From DATARH01 sp035504075 (lineage in GTDB: Bacteria > Pseudomonadota > Alphaproteobacteria > ATCC43930 > CGMCC-115725), in assembly GCA_035504075.1 (NCBI GenBank), contig DATJSO010000097.1, positions 1-10,478 of the forward strand: 10,478 bases of DNA, written 5' to 3'. The position numbers and the translations under genes are program-made. The notes beneath the pieces were generated by a model. It searched no databases. It had not been told where the DNA came from and was given only the letters and a program-made list of their open reading frames with translations. Shown here piece by piece: positions 1 to 6,753 of this stretch; position 1 is the first letter of the stretch; each line of letters starts with the position of its first letter.

Positions 1-274
1 CATCGAAATTCTTGGCATTGAGATAGTTGGAGTGCGGGTCGAGCGACGTCAGCATGCCGTTGATCGCGCCTTCGACCAGCTTTTCATTGCTCACCTTGTC
101 GACATAATCGGCGCGCACGAGCTGGAACACGTCGCCGAACAGCTGCAGCTCCTTGTAGGTGTCTGCGTTGTTCGCGTTGTCCGCCGCGTTCGTCGTCGCG
201 GCGCCGACACCGGGATGCGGCGTCAGCAGAAAAACCGCCCCGGCAGCCGCTGCGATCAACCCCAAGCGCTTCAT
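1..274 (-). CDS. ctpA: CtpA-type carboxyl-terminal processing protease (S41), N-terminal 91 residues, cut by window edge
   Basis: This is the start of an exported S41 family serine protease of the tail-specific protease type. Such enzymes act in the periplasm on peptidoglycan hydrolases and other envelope proteins. Residues 1-25 form a signal peptide (MKRLGLIAAAAG, then a hydrophobic stretch and a VGA-A type cleavage site). The mature start has the family's N-terminal signature: a Leu/Phe-rich helix (ELQLFGDVFQLVRADYVDKV, residues 42-61), then LVEGAINGMLTSLDPHS (66-82). The PDZ domain and the Ser/Lys catalytic dyad lie outside the window and cannot be checked. The start is chosen because its ATG overlaps the envC stop as ATGA and has a good upstream Shine-Dalgarno (AAGGTGG). 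envC next to ctpA is a common alphaproteobacterial pairing, which supports a shared role in cell-wall remodelling and division. Confidence 0.9.
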   Translation of the reverse strand, partial: MKRLGLIAAAAGAVFLLTPHPGVGAATTNAADNANNADTYKELQLFGDVFQLVRADYVDKVSNEKLVEGAINGMLTSLDPHSNYLNAKNFD

Positions 275-1437
275 TGATCCACCTTTTGCTCCCCGTTCGC
301 CGCGCCGCGCCCTGCGGCCTGCGTTGCCAGCCACGGTTGGGGATCGACCGGCTGGCTGCCGCGGCGCACCTCGAAATAAAGCAGGTTTCCGGTCCCCTCG
401 TCCGTCGGGGCGCCCTGCGACGCGGGTGAGCCTGGCATCGCGCCCACCGGCTCGCCGGCGGTCACCCATTCGCCGGCAACGACGCCGATCCCGGCGAGTC
501 CGCCAAGCACCGAATGATACAAGGCCCCGTGGCGAATGATCAAGAGAAGCCCCAAATCCCGGAACGCGCCGGCATAGACGATCTGGCCGTCGAACGGCGC
601 CACCACTTCGGATCCCGGAACCGCGCCCTTCAGGTTCAATCCCGCGGCCGGTGCGCCGTTTGCGTCGCTCGGCTCGCCGAAGCGCCGGCTTATTGTTCCG
701 GAAATCGGCAGCCTCAGGGCAGATTGCGGCGGATCGAAGGCGCGCGGCGCCGCCGGACGCGTCGAATCGGCGGTCTGCCGCGCGGCGAGGTCGCGGTCGC
801 GGCGCTCGGTCGCAGCATCGGCGAGCCGGATCAGCTCGCCGATGTCCTTCGCCCGGGCCGCCATGCGCTGGAGGGTGGCGTCGTTGGCGGCGTCGGGCAG
901 CAGCGGCCGCGTCAACGCAAGGCGTTGCGTCACCAGCTGCGCGACCTGCGCGCGGTCTGCCGCGAGCGCCGCGGCCGCTTGCGCAAGCTCGTGCCGGTGC
1001 GCCGCGATCTCTCGCCGCAGCCGCGCAATGTCGTTGATCTCGGCCATCAGGGCGTGCGCTTCGGCGCGCAATTCCGGCGCCACGGCGCTGATCAGCAGTG
1101 CGCCGCGGCGGCGATCGAGCGGCGCTTCGGCTACGAGCGCCGACGGCATTGCGCCATTGCGGGCGAGAAATGCGAGCGCGCTCAGCAGATGCGCCTGCTG
1201 CGGCCGGCTGTCGTCGATGTCGCGCTGCCGCCCGGCCGAATCTGCGGCGAGCAGGGCGATTTGATGCTCGAGGCCGGCGACCGCCGCCTCCTGCTGCTGC
1301 TCCGCCTGCGCGGCCGCGACGCAGCGTTGCCGAATGCCGTCGAGGGCGGCGACGGCGGCCTTCGGCGCGGCCCAGGCCGGGGCCGTCGCCAGCACAAGCG
1401 GCAGCGTGAGGATGGCCGTTCGCCAACCGGCGATCAT
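271..1437 (-). CDS. envC: EnvC-type murein hydrolase activator with degenerate LytM (M23) domain
   Basis: A 388-residue exported protein that probably activates periplasmic N-acetylmuramoyl-L-alanine amidases during septal peptidoglycan splitting. Residues 1-23 are a signal peptide (hydrophobic TAILTLPLVLATAPAWA). Residues about 30-75 and 120-220 are Ala/Arg/Glu-rich and predicted coiled coil, as in EnvC. Residues about 240-371 are a LytM fold (PISGTISRRFGEP, VVAPFDGQIVYAG, LLLIIRHG, FEVRRGSQPVDPQPWL). The zinc ligands of active M23 peptidases are missing: the usual HxGxD segment reads AGLNLKG (265-271), and the HLHFEVR motif reads LLYFEVR (352-358). This is what is expected of a non-enzymatic activator. 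The ATG at 1437 overlaps the gpmI stop (ATGA). An in-frame extension up to 1734 exists but lies inside gpmI and would bury the signal peptide, so I reject it. There is no clear Shine-Dalgarno, so translation is probably coupled to gpmI. Confidence 0.9.
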   Translation of the reverse strand: MIAGWRTAILTLPLVLATAPAWAAPKAAVAALDGIRQRCVAAAQAEQQQEAAVAGLEHQIALLAADSAGRQRDIDDSRPQQAHLLSALAFLARNGAMPSALVAEAPLDRRRGALLISAVAPELRAEAHALMAEINDIARLRREIAAHRHELAQAAAALAADRAQVAQLVTQRLALTRPLLPDAANDATLQRMAARAKDIGELIRLADAATERRDRDLAARQTADSTRPAAPRAFDPPQSALRLPISGTISRRFGEPSDANGAPAAGLNLKGAVPGSEVVAPFDGQIVYAGAFRDLGLLLIIRHGALYHSVLGGLAGIGVVAGEWVTAGEPVGAMPGSPASQGAPTDEGTGNLLYFEVRRGSQPVDPQPWLATQAAGRGAANGEQKVDQ

Positions 1438-2996
1438 TCCGCGGCGCGCCGCGCGTCCGCCCGGATCAGCGAATGCCCGGTCATCGCCGCCGGCTGCGGC
1501 AGGCCGAGAATGTCGAGCAATGTCGGCGCGACATCCGCCAGCCGGCCGTTGGCGATGTGCATCACCGTGCCGGCCGGCGGGTTGATGATGACGAGCGGCA
1601 CCGGGTTCAGGGTATGCGCGGTGTGCGGCTCGCCCGTTTCGGGATCGCGCATCATCTCGGCGTTGCCGTGGTCGGCCGTGATGACCAGCGTGCCGCCGGC
1701 CGCCTCGACCGCCTGCGCCAGGCGGCCGAGGCAACCGTCAACCGTTTCGACCGCGCTGATCGCAGCGTCGAGCCTGCCGGTATGGCCGACCATGTCGGTG
1801 TTGGCGTAGTTCAGCACGACGACATCGAAGCGGCCGGACCCGATCGCCGCGACGACTTTGTCGGTCACCTCCGGCGCCGACATTTCCGGCTGCAGATCGT
1901 ACGTCGCGACCTTTGGCGAGGGGACGAGGATGCGTTCCTCGCCGGGAAACACGGCTTCCCGGCCGCCGTTGAAAAAGAATGTCACATGCGCGTATTTCTC
2001 GGTCTCGGCGATGCGCAACTGCGTCATGCCGGCGTTCGAGATCACCTCGCCGAACGTCGCGGACAGATCCTCGGGCGGGAACAGCGTCACCAGACAGCGG
2101 TTCAGCGCCTCCGAATATTCGACAAGGCCGAGCGCGGCAGCGAATTGAATGGGCTTGGCGCGGTCAAAGCCGGCGAAATCGCGATCGACCAGCGCGCCGG
2201 CGATTTCGCGGATGCGATCGGCCCGGAAATTAGCAAACATCAGGCCGTCGCCGTCCTGCATGCCGCGATAATCGCCGATGACCGTCGGCAAGACGAACTC
2301 GTCGGTCTCGCCGCGCTCGTAGGCCGCTTCGATCGCGGCGACGGCGTCCGGCCCATGCTCGCCCGCGCCGACCGTCATCGCGCGATAGGCCTTCTCGACC
2401 CGCTCCCAGCGCTTGTCGCGATCCATCGCGTAATAGCGCCCGGCGACGGTCGCGATGCGGATGGCGCCCCGCCCCGCGACGTCGGCCTGGAACTGCTTCA
2501 TGTAACCGACCGCGGATTTGGGTGGCGTATCGCGCCCGTCGAGAAACGCATGTACAACAACCGGCAGCCCGGCCTCGGCGAAAGCGGCGGCGAGCGCGGC
2601 GAGCTGGCGCTGGTGCGAATGCACGCCGCCCGGCGACAACAGGCCGATGACGTGCGCCGTGCCGCCGGCGGCCTTGAGCTTGGCGATGAACGCCTGCAAG
2701 GCCGGCAGGCGCTTGACGCTGCCGTCGGCGACGGCGGCGTCGATGCGCGGCAGATCCTGCATGACGACGCGACCTGCCCCGAGATTGGTGTGCCCAACCT
2801 CGGAATTGCCCATCTGCCCGTCGGGCAGCCCGACATAGTGCTCGCTGGCGTCGAGATGGGCGTGCGGCCACTGCCGCAGGAACCCGTGCCAGAAGGGCGT
2901 ACGCGCCCGCTCGATCGCGTTGTCGGCGCCGTCGTCGCGCTCTCCCCAACCGTCGAGGATGCATAGGACAAGCGGGCGCGGACGATTGCCTGTCAT
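1434..2996 (-). CDS. gpmI: 2,3-bisphosphoglycerate-independent phosphoglycerate mutase
   Basis: A cytoplasmic enzyme interconverting 3-phosphoglycerate and 2-phosphoglycerate in glycolysis and gluconeogenesis, with two metal ions (usually Mn). The 520-residue length fits the family. Visible catalytic features are Asp15 in ILDGWG, the phosphoserine nucleophile Ser65 in MGNSEVGH, His126 in GGVHSH, the DGRDTPP loop (153-159), FRADR (257-261), Lys334 in EKYAHVT, Asp401 and His405 in NTDMVGH, Asp442-His443 in TADHGN, and His461 in TAHT. All metal and substrate residues I can check are present, so it should be active. The start at 2996 gives the normal short N-terminus; the Shine-Dalgarno (AAGG, about 11 nt away) is weak. 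It heads a translationally coupled trio with envC and ctpA, with 76 bp separating it from der. Nothing in it suggests a role in the envelope; the linkage is probably conserved operon order. Confidence 0.97.
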   Translation of the reverse strand: MTGNRPRPLVLCILDGWGERDDGADNAIERARTPFWHGFLRQWPHAHLDASEHYVGLPDGQMGNSEVGHTNLGAGRVVMQDLPRIDAAVADGSVKRLPALQAFIAKLKAAGGTAHVIGLLSPGGVHSHQRQLAALAAAFAEAGLPVVVHAFLDGRDTPPKSAVGYMKQFQADVAGRGAIRIATVAGRYYAMDRDKRWERVEKAYRAMTVGAGEHGPDAVAAIEAAYERGETDEFVLPTVIGDYRGMQDGDGLMFANFRADRIREIAGALVDRDFAGFDRAKPIQFAAALGLVEYSEALNRCLVTLFPPEDLSATFGEVISNAGMTQLRIAETEKYAHVTFFFNGGREAVFPGEERILVPSPKVATYDLQPEMSAPEVTDKVVAAIGSGRFDVVVLNYANTDMVGHTGRLDAAISAVETVDGCLGRLAQAVEAAGGTLVITADHGNAEMMRDPETGEPHTAHTLNPVPLVIINPPAGTVMHIANGRLADVAPTLLDILGLPQPAAMTGHSLIRADARRAAE

Positions 2997-3072
2997 GGCG
3001 CGGCATGCCTTGTCTGACCAGATCCTCGGCGCCTTATACGCGAAACGGCGGGCGCGAACACCTGCGGTCGTT
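2997..3072 (-). promoter_or_regulatory. der-gpmI intergenic gap, with a weak -10-like element
   Basis: A 76-bp gap between the der stop and the gpmI start. The only promoter-like feature on the minus strand is TATAAG at 3038-3033, about 36 nt before the gpmI start codon, with no recognisable -35 at the right distance. A GGCATGCC palindrome at 3002-3009 sits just before the start codon. No terminator is visible after der, so read-through from der into gpmI is likely, possibly with an additional local promoter. This is an inference from spacing. Confidence 0.2.
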
Positions 3073-4416
3073 TCAATCGGGTGCGTAGGGATTGGCGCCC
3101 TTGCGCAGCATCAGGCGGATCGGCGTGCCGGGCAGGCCGAACTCGGTGCGCAGCCCATTCGCGAGATAGCGACGGTAGGAGTCCGGCAGTTCGCCGGGCT
3201 TTGAGGCGAACAGCGCAAAGCTCGGCGGCCGGGTGTTGATCTGCGTCATGTAGCGCAGCCGGAGGCGCCGGCCGGATACCAGCGGCGGCGGGTGACGCTC
3301 CTGCATCTGCGCCAGCCAGCGGTTCAACGCCGCGGTCGGGACGCGCCGGTTCCACACCGCGTCGGCCGCCACGACCGCCGCCATCAGCCGGTCGAGACCG
3401 CTGCCGGTCAGTCCCGAGACCGGCACCAGCGACACGCCGGCAAGGTGCGGCAGCGTTTCGGCGATCCGCTCCTGCAACTCCCGCGACCGCGCCGTTGCAT
3501 CGCGCACCAGGTCCCATTTGTTGGCCGCCAGCACGAGCGCGCGCCCTTCCTCCGCGACGAGGTTGGCGATCGTCAGCTCCTGCCGCTCCAACCCTTGCGC
3601 CGCGTCGAGGACGACGACGACGACTTCGGCGAAGCGCACCGCGCGCAGCGCATCGGCGACCGACAGCCGCTCGAGGCGCTCCTCGATGCGCGCCCGGCGG
3701 CGCATCCCGGCGGTGTCGATGAGGCGGATGGCGCGGCCTCGCCAGCGCCAGGCGATCGCTATCGCGTCGCGGGTGATGCCCGGTTCGGGTCCGGTCAACA
3801 GCCGATCCTCGCCGACAAGGCGATTGACCAGCGTCGATTTGCCGACATTGGGACGCCCGACGACCGCCAGCTGCAACGGCTTTTCCGGCTCGGTCCCAGG
3901 CTCCTCGGCGTGTGCCCCGGCGGCTTCGGCGAACGGCAGAAGGCGCTCATAGAGTTCGGCGAGGCCTTCGCCGTGCTTTGCCGAAAGGGCTACCGGCGCG
4001 CCGAGACCGAGGGCGTAGGCGTCGCCCAGTTCGCCCTGAGCGGAGCGGCTTTCCGCCTTGTTGGCGACGAGGATGACGGGCTTGCCGGCGCGGCGCAGCC
4101 AGTGGGCGAAATGGCGGTCGGCCGGCGTCGCGCCGTCGCGTGCATCGATGACGAGCAGCGCCACGTCAGCCTCGTCGAGCGAACGCGCCGTCTGCGTTCG
4201 CATGCGGCCCGCCAGCGTCTCGGGCGGCGCCTCTTCGAGGCCGGCGGTGTCGATCAGGCGGAACGCAAGATCGGCGATGTGCCCGCGCGCCTCGCGGCGG
4301 TCGCGCGTCACGCCGGGCATGTCGTCGACAAGCGCGAGCGGCCGGCCGGCGAGCCGGTTGAACAAGGTCGATTTGCCGACGTTGGGGCGCCCGATGATCG
4401 CGATCGTGAACGACAT
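3073..4416 (-). CDS. der: Ribosome biogenesis GTPase Der (EngA), two tandem G domains
   Basis: An essential-type GTPase that binds the 50S subunit during late assembly. It has 447 residues with the Der layout: G domain 1 at about 3-165, an acidic linker, G domain 2 at about 181-352, and a KH-like C-terminal domain at about 355-442. Both P-loops read GRPNVGKS (9-16 and 187-194). Switch motifs are GVTRDR (35-40) and GITRD (213-217), and both G3 motifs are DTAG (56-59 and 234-237). G4 is canonical in domain 2 (NKWD, 299-302) but reads NKAE in domain 1 (119-122). G5-like motifs are SAKHG (145-149) and SGLTG (334-338). The ATG at 4416 puts the first P-loop nine residues from the N-terminus, as usual for Der; the frame stays open to 4851 but that extension is unrelated sequence overlapping bamB. 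It follows yfgM and bamB, the same order as in E. coli. Confidence 0.97.
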   Translation of the reverse strand: MSFTIAIIGRPNVGKSTLFNRLAGRPLALVDDMPGVTRDRREARGHIADLAFRLIDTAGLEEAPPETLAGRMRTQTARSLDEADVALLVIDARDGATPADRHFAHWLRRAGKPVILVANKAESRSAQGELGDAYALGLGAPVALSAKHGEGLAELYERLLPFAEAAGAHAEEPGTEPEKPLQLAVVGRPNVGKSTLVNRLVGEDRLLTGPEPGITRDAIAIAWRWRGRAIRLIDTAGMRRRARIEERLERLSVADALRAVRFAEVVVVVLDAAQGLERQELTIANLVAEEGRALVLAANKWDLVRDATARSRELQERIAETLPHLAGVSLVPVSGLTGSGLDRLMAAVVAADAVWNRRVPTAALNRWLAQMQERHPPPLVSGRRLRLRYMTQINTRPPSFALFASKPGELPDSYRRYLANGLRTEFGLPGTPIRLMLRKGANPYAPD

Positions 4417-4468
4417 GACTTTCGGCGCTAACAGCCGCCGCGTGGTCCTTCCGGCAGACGCCCGGCCG

Positions 4469-4514
4469 CCGCATCGATCCAGGTTCTGCCCGGCACCGGG
4501 AGCGGGCGATGCGG
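4469..4514 (-). promoter_or_regulatory. Nested inverted repeat in the bamB-der intergenic gap
   Basis: The 101-bp gap between the bamB stop and the der start holds perfect 8-bp outer arms (CCGCATCG at 4469-4476, CGATGCGG at 4507-4514) enclosing a GC-rich 5-bp hairpin with a 2-nt loop (CCCGGCACCGGG, 4489-4500). In the minus-strand transcript it would start 4 nt after the bamB stop and end 52 nt before the der start. There is no T-run, so it is not a standard intrinsic terminator. It could be an attenuator, a processing or mRNA-stabilising element, or chance in GC-rich DNA. Confidence 0.4.
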
Positions 4515-4517
4515 GGC

Positions 4518-5840
4518 TCAGCGATAAGCGGTTAGATTTGCGTCGTCTGTCAGGATGTAAAGCGTGTTGTCGGCGATAACTGGTCCGATATAGCCGGCAT
4601 CCGCAAGATCCTGCCGGCCGACGATCTCGCCGGTCTCCGGCGCCACGTACATCGCCGTCGAGTTCGACGACACGGCGATGAGGCGGTCGCCGCCGAGCGT
4701 CGGGCCGGTCCAGTAGATCGGGTCGGATTTCGACTTCTCGTCTTTGTAGCTCGGCAGCCGGCGCAACCAGCGGATCTTGCCCTCCTTGCGGGTCAGACAC
4801 GCCATCTCGTTGTCGCCCGCCAGCACAAAGACGTAGTCGCCGACCGACCACGGGCTGCTGCTGCTGCCGATTTCCTGTTCCCAGGCGCGATCGCCGGTGC
4901 GCAAATCGATCGCCGCCATCAGGCCGCTGTGGCTGACCGCGAAGACCAGACCGCGATCGATGATCGGCCGGCCGCGAATGTCGGCGAGCGCCGCGATCGC
5001 GTTGACATCGCGGATTGCGGCGAGATTGCTGGTCCAGACGGGCCGGCCGTTGTCAACAGTCAACGCGTACAGCTCGCCCGAGGTGTAGCCGACGACGACG
5101 ACCTCGTTCTCGACCGCCGGGCTGGCGCCGCCGATCAGGTCGGCGGTTTCCGGAATGCCGCTGTGCGACCACAGCGCGTGGCCGTCGGTAGTGGCCACGA
5201 CGTCGAGCCGGTTGTCGACCGTGACCGTGAAGATGCGTCCGGCGGCGACGGTCGGCGGTGCGTGCACCGGCGCGCTGACGCTCTGGCGCCAGATGACGTG
5301 GCCATTGGCCGGATCGAGCGCCAACACCTCGGAAAACCCGGTGGCGACGTAGAGCCGCCCCTGCCAGAAGCACGGCCCGCCGCCGAAGGCGTTGCCCTGC
5401 TGGCCCTTTGGCGTCAGATCAACCTGCCACAGGCGACGGCCGGTCGCCGCATCCATGGCGCTGACCTGCACGCCGCCATCCATCGCATAAACGCGTCCGC
5501 CCGAGACGACCGGCGGCGCCAGCACCCTCGTATAGTCGGAGGAGCCTTCGCCGACGCTGGTCTGCCAGGCTTGCGCCAGACGCGGTGGCAGTGCCGGACG
5601 GCCCATCGCGTGCGCCGGGTTGCCGCCCGGCTCCGGCCAGTCGGGGTTAGCCGCCGCCGGCGGCAGCGTTACCGGATCGCCGGCGAGGCGCGGGTCGGCC
5701 TCCAACTCGTTGCCGATCCCCAGCACCGGCAGCCGCTGGCCGGGAAGCGGCTGTTTGTTGTTGCCGCTGAGCCAATCAAACCAGCTGCAGCCGGCGGTGC
5801 CCGCCGCCAGCAGCAGCGCCGCAAAATCGCGTCGTTTCAT
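4518..5840 (-). CDS. bamB: BamB-like outer-membrane assembly lipoprotein (PQQ-type beta-propeller)
   Basis: A 440-residue predicted lipoprotein. By homology and position it is the BamB subunit of the BAM complex that folds outer-membrane proteins. The N-terminus is MKRRDFAALLLAAGTAGC, with a lipobox (TAGC) whose acylated Cys would be residue 18. A low-complexity Pro-rich linker runs to about residue 90, then a beta-propeller with repeated blade-closing signatures: RRLWQVDL (135-142), HVIWRQSV (181-188), HALWSHSG (221-228), RPVWTSNL (266-273), DRAWEQEI (317-324), KIRWLRRL (355-362) and a worn EIVGRQDL (405-412). No quinone dehydrogenase active-site segment is seen, which argues against a PQQ enzyme. 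The ATG at 5840 is favoured by AAGGGGG just upstream; a GTG five codons earlier is possible. It lies between yfgM and der, as in E. coli. It is about 50 residues longer than the E. coli protein, mainly in the linker. Confidence 0.88.
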   Translation of the reverse strand: MKRRDFAALLLAAGTAGCSWFDWLSGNNKQPLPGQRLPVLGIGNELEADPRLAGDPVTLPPAAANPDWPEPGGNPAHAMGRPALPPRLAQAWQTSVGEGSSDYTRVLAPPVVSGGRVYAMDGGVQVSAMDAATGRRLWQVDLTPKGQQGNAFGGGPCFWQGRLYVATGFSEVLALDPANGHVIWRQSVSAPVHAPPTVAAGRIFTVTVDNRLDVVATTDGHALWSHSGIPETADLIGGASPAVENEVVVVGYTSGELYALTVDNGRPVWTSNLAAIRDVNAIAALADIRGRPIIDRGLVFAVSHSGLMAAIDLRTGDRAWEQEIGSSSSPWSVGDYVFVLAGDNEMACLTRKEGKIRWLRRLPSYKDEKSKSDPIYWTGPTLGGDRLIAVSSNSTAMYVAPETGEIVGRQDLADAGYIGPVIADNTLYILTDDANLTAYR

Positions 5841-5855
5841 CGTCCCCCTTTTCAC

Positions 5856-5875
5856 CGGCCGCCCCCCGACGGCCG
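5856..5875 (-). promoter_or_regulatory. Short inverted repeat before bamB
   Basis: In the 53-bp gap between the YfgM-like gene and bamB, two CGGCCG hexamers (5856-5861 and 5870-5875) flank an 8-nt stretch that is C-rich on the plus strand and G-rich in the transcript. The stem would end 15 nt before the bamB start codon, just upstream of its Shine-Dalgarno, so it could modulate ribosome access. CGGCCG is self-palindromic and common in GC-rich DNA, so chance is quite possible. Confidence 0.2.
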
Positions 5876-5893
5876 CGACGTTGTCCTGCTGAC

Positions 5894-6535
5894 CTATGAT
5901 TTGAGCGCCGCCGCCAGTTCCGCGGCGCGCGCCCGCAAGCCCGCCGGCGCCGCCAGATCGTCCGTCAGTTGCTGATAGATCGCCAGCGCGCCCGCACGAT
6001 CGCCGGCCTCGAGCTTTGCGGTCGCCGTAAGGTCGAGTGCGCTGGGGCGCCACGGGTTGCCTTGGGCGGTCAGCGGCGCCAGCCGGGCGATCGCGGTCTG
6101 CGGGTTGGCGTCGGGCATGCCGTGCATGACCGACAGCAGCACGGCGAGGTCGCGGAAATTGGCGTTGACGCCCGACGAGGCGGCGATCCCGTCGTAGATC
6201 GCGATGGCCGCCTTGCGGTCCCCGCTCGCCGACAACAGTTCGGCGCGCTCGAACTCGGCGGGGACGCCGTACCCCCCGCCCTGATGCGCCAGCAGCGCGA
6301 ATTCCTTGGCCGCATCCTCGGATTTGCCGGCGCGCGCCAGCGCCAGCGCCTCGGAATACTCCAGGCCCTGGCCGCGCCGCTCGGCCGCCAGGTGGTCGCG
6401 CCAGCCGACAATCCCACCGGCGATGACGAGCACGACAATGGCCGCGGCGATGATGTACTTGCCGTAGCGGGCCCACAGCTTCAGCAGGTTGTCCCGCCGC
6501 AACTCGTCTTCGATTTCGCGGAAAATGTCGCTCAC
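5894..6535 (-). CDS. YfgM-like tetratricopeptide protein, single N-terminal membrane anchor
   Basis: A 213-residue protein with a cytoplasmic N-terminus beginning SDIFREIEDELRRDNLLKLW, the usual opening of the YfgM-like TPR-2/DUF2133 family. One membrane helix follows at about 27-45 (KYIIAAAIVVLVIAGGIVGW), then a periplasmic helical domain with TPR-like repeats (EALALARAGKSEDAAKEFALLA at about 62-83; AELLSASGDRKAAIAIYDGIA; AKLEAGDRAGALAIYQQL). In E. coli, YfgM contacts the Sec translocon and periplasmic chaperones; I infer a similar envelope role. The start is a GTG at 6535 with GGAG five bases upstream; it places the conserved motif at the very N-terminus. A longer in-frame reading to 6736 gives Arg-rich sequence with no family similarity. 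It opens the yfgM-bamB-der block. E. coli has hisS upstream, but here the neighbour is a divergent DUF2794 gene. Confidence 0.85.
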   Translation of the reverse strand: MSDIFREIEDELRRDNLLKLWARYGKYIIAAAIVVLVIAGGIVGWRDHLAAERRGQGLEYSEALALARAGKSEDAAKEFALLAHQGGGYGVPAEFERAELLSASGDRKAAIAIYDGIAASSGVNANFRDLAVLLSVMHGMPDANPQTAIARLAPLTAQGNPWRPSALDLTATAKLEAGDRAGALAIYQQLTDDLAAPAGLRARAAELAAALKS

Positions 6536-6753
6536 AGCGGCTCCGGCCGGCGTCACAGCGCGAGGCAAAGATACATCGGCGCGCGGCACCATATCCGCTC
6601 GGCCGCGGCGACGCAAATTGCGGCCCCGCGGCGGGCGGCGGCAACCGGTCGCACCGTTTTCGCCCGGTAACGCGGCGCGCTCCTCGCGAGACGGCTGGAC
6701 GCTGCGCCGGAAATGGTCAAAATAATGACAATGCAACGAAAGACGGTCGGCGC
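6536..6753. promoter_or_regulatory. Divergent promoter region between the YfgM-like gene and the DUF2794 gene
   Basis: This 218-bp region is the longest non-coding stretch in the window and must drive the minus-strand envelope block and the plus-strand DUF2794 gene. It is mostly GC-rich, with one AT-rich island at about 6711-6740. Within the island GTCA-N6-TGAC (6716-6729) forms an inverted repeat centred about 30 bp upstream of the DUF2794 start, where an operator or -10 region would be expected (AATAAT-like core). A second small palindrome, CGCAA-A-TTGCG, lies at 6612-6622. I find no convincing sigma-70 -35/-10 pair in either direction and cannot name a regulator. Confidence 0.45.

Noticed and set aside
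514..1809. A 431-codon plus-strand open frame antisense to envC and the end of gpmI
   Set aside because: It spans two well-supported minus-strand genes and their overlap, and encodes low-complexity Arg-rich sequence. It is a composition artefact.
1473..2966. A 497-codon open frame on the plus strand, antisense to gpmI
   Set aside because: gpmI has every catalytic motif in place on the minus strand. The antisense translation is Arg/Gly/Asp-rich with no recognisable domain, as expected when third-position GC bias empties the opposite frame of stops.
3606..3630. Short GAC/GTC trinucleotide run within der
   Set aside because: It encodes the run of valines and Leu-Asp in the beta-strand before the second G-domain's G4 motif, so it is ordinary coding sequence and not a microsatellite of interest.
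3292..4431. A 379-codon plus-strand open frame antisense to der
   Set aside because: Der is unmistakable on the other strand, and the antisense product has no signal, membrane or domain features.
4518..5840. PQQ-dependent dehydrogenase
   Set aside because: The propeller signatures could suggest a quinoprotein, but there is a lipobox, no dehydrogenase active-site segment or haem motif, and the position between yfgM and der points to BamB.
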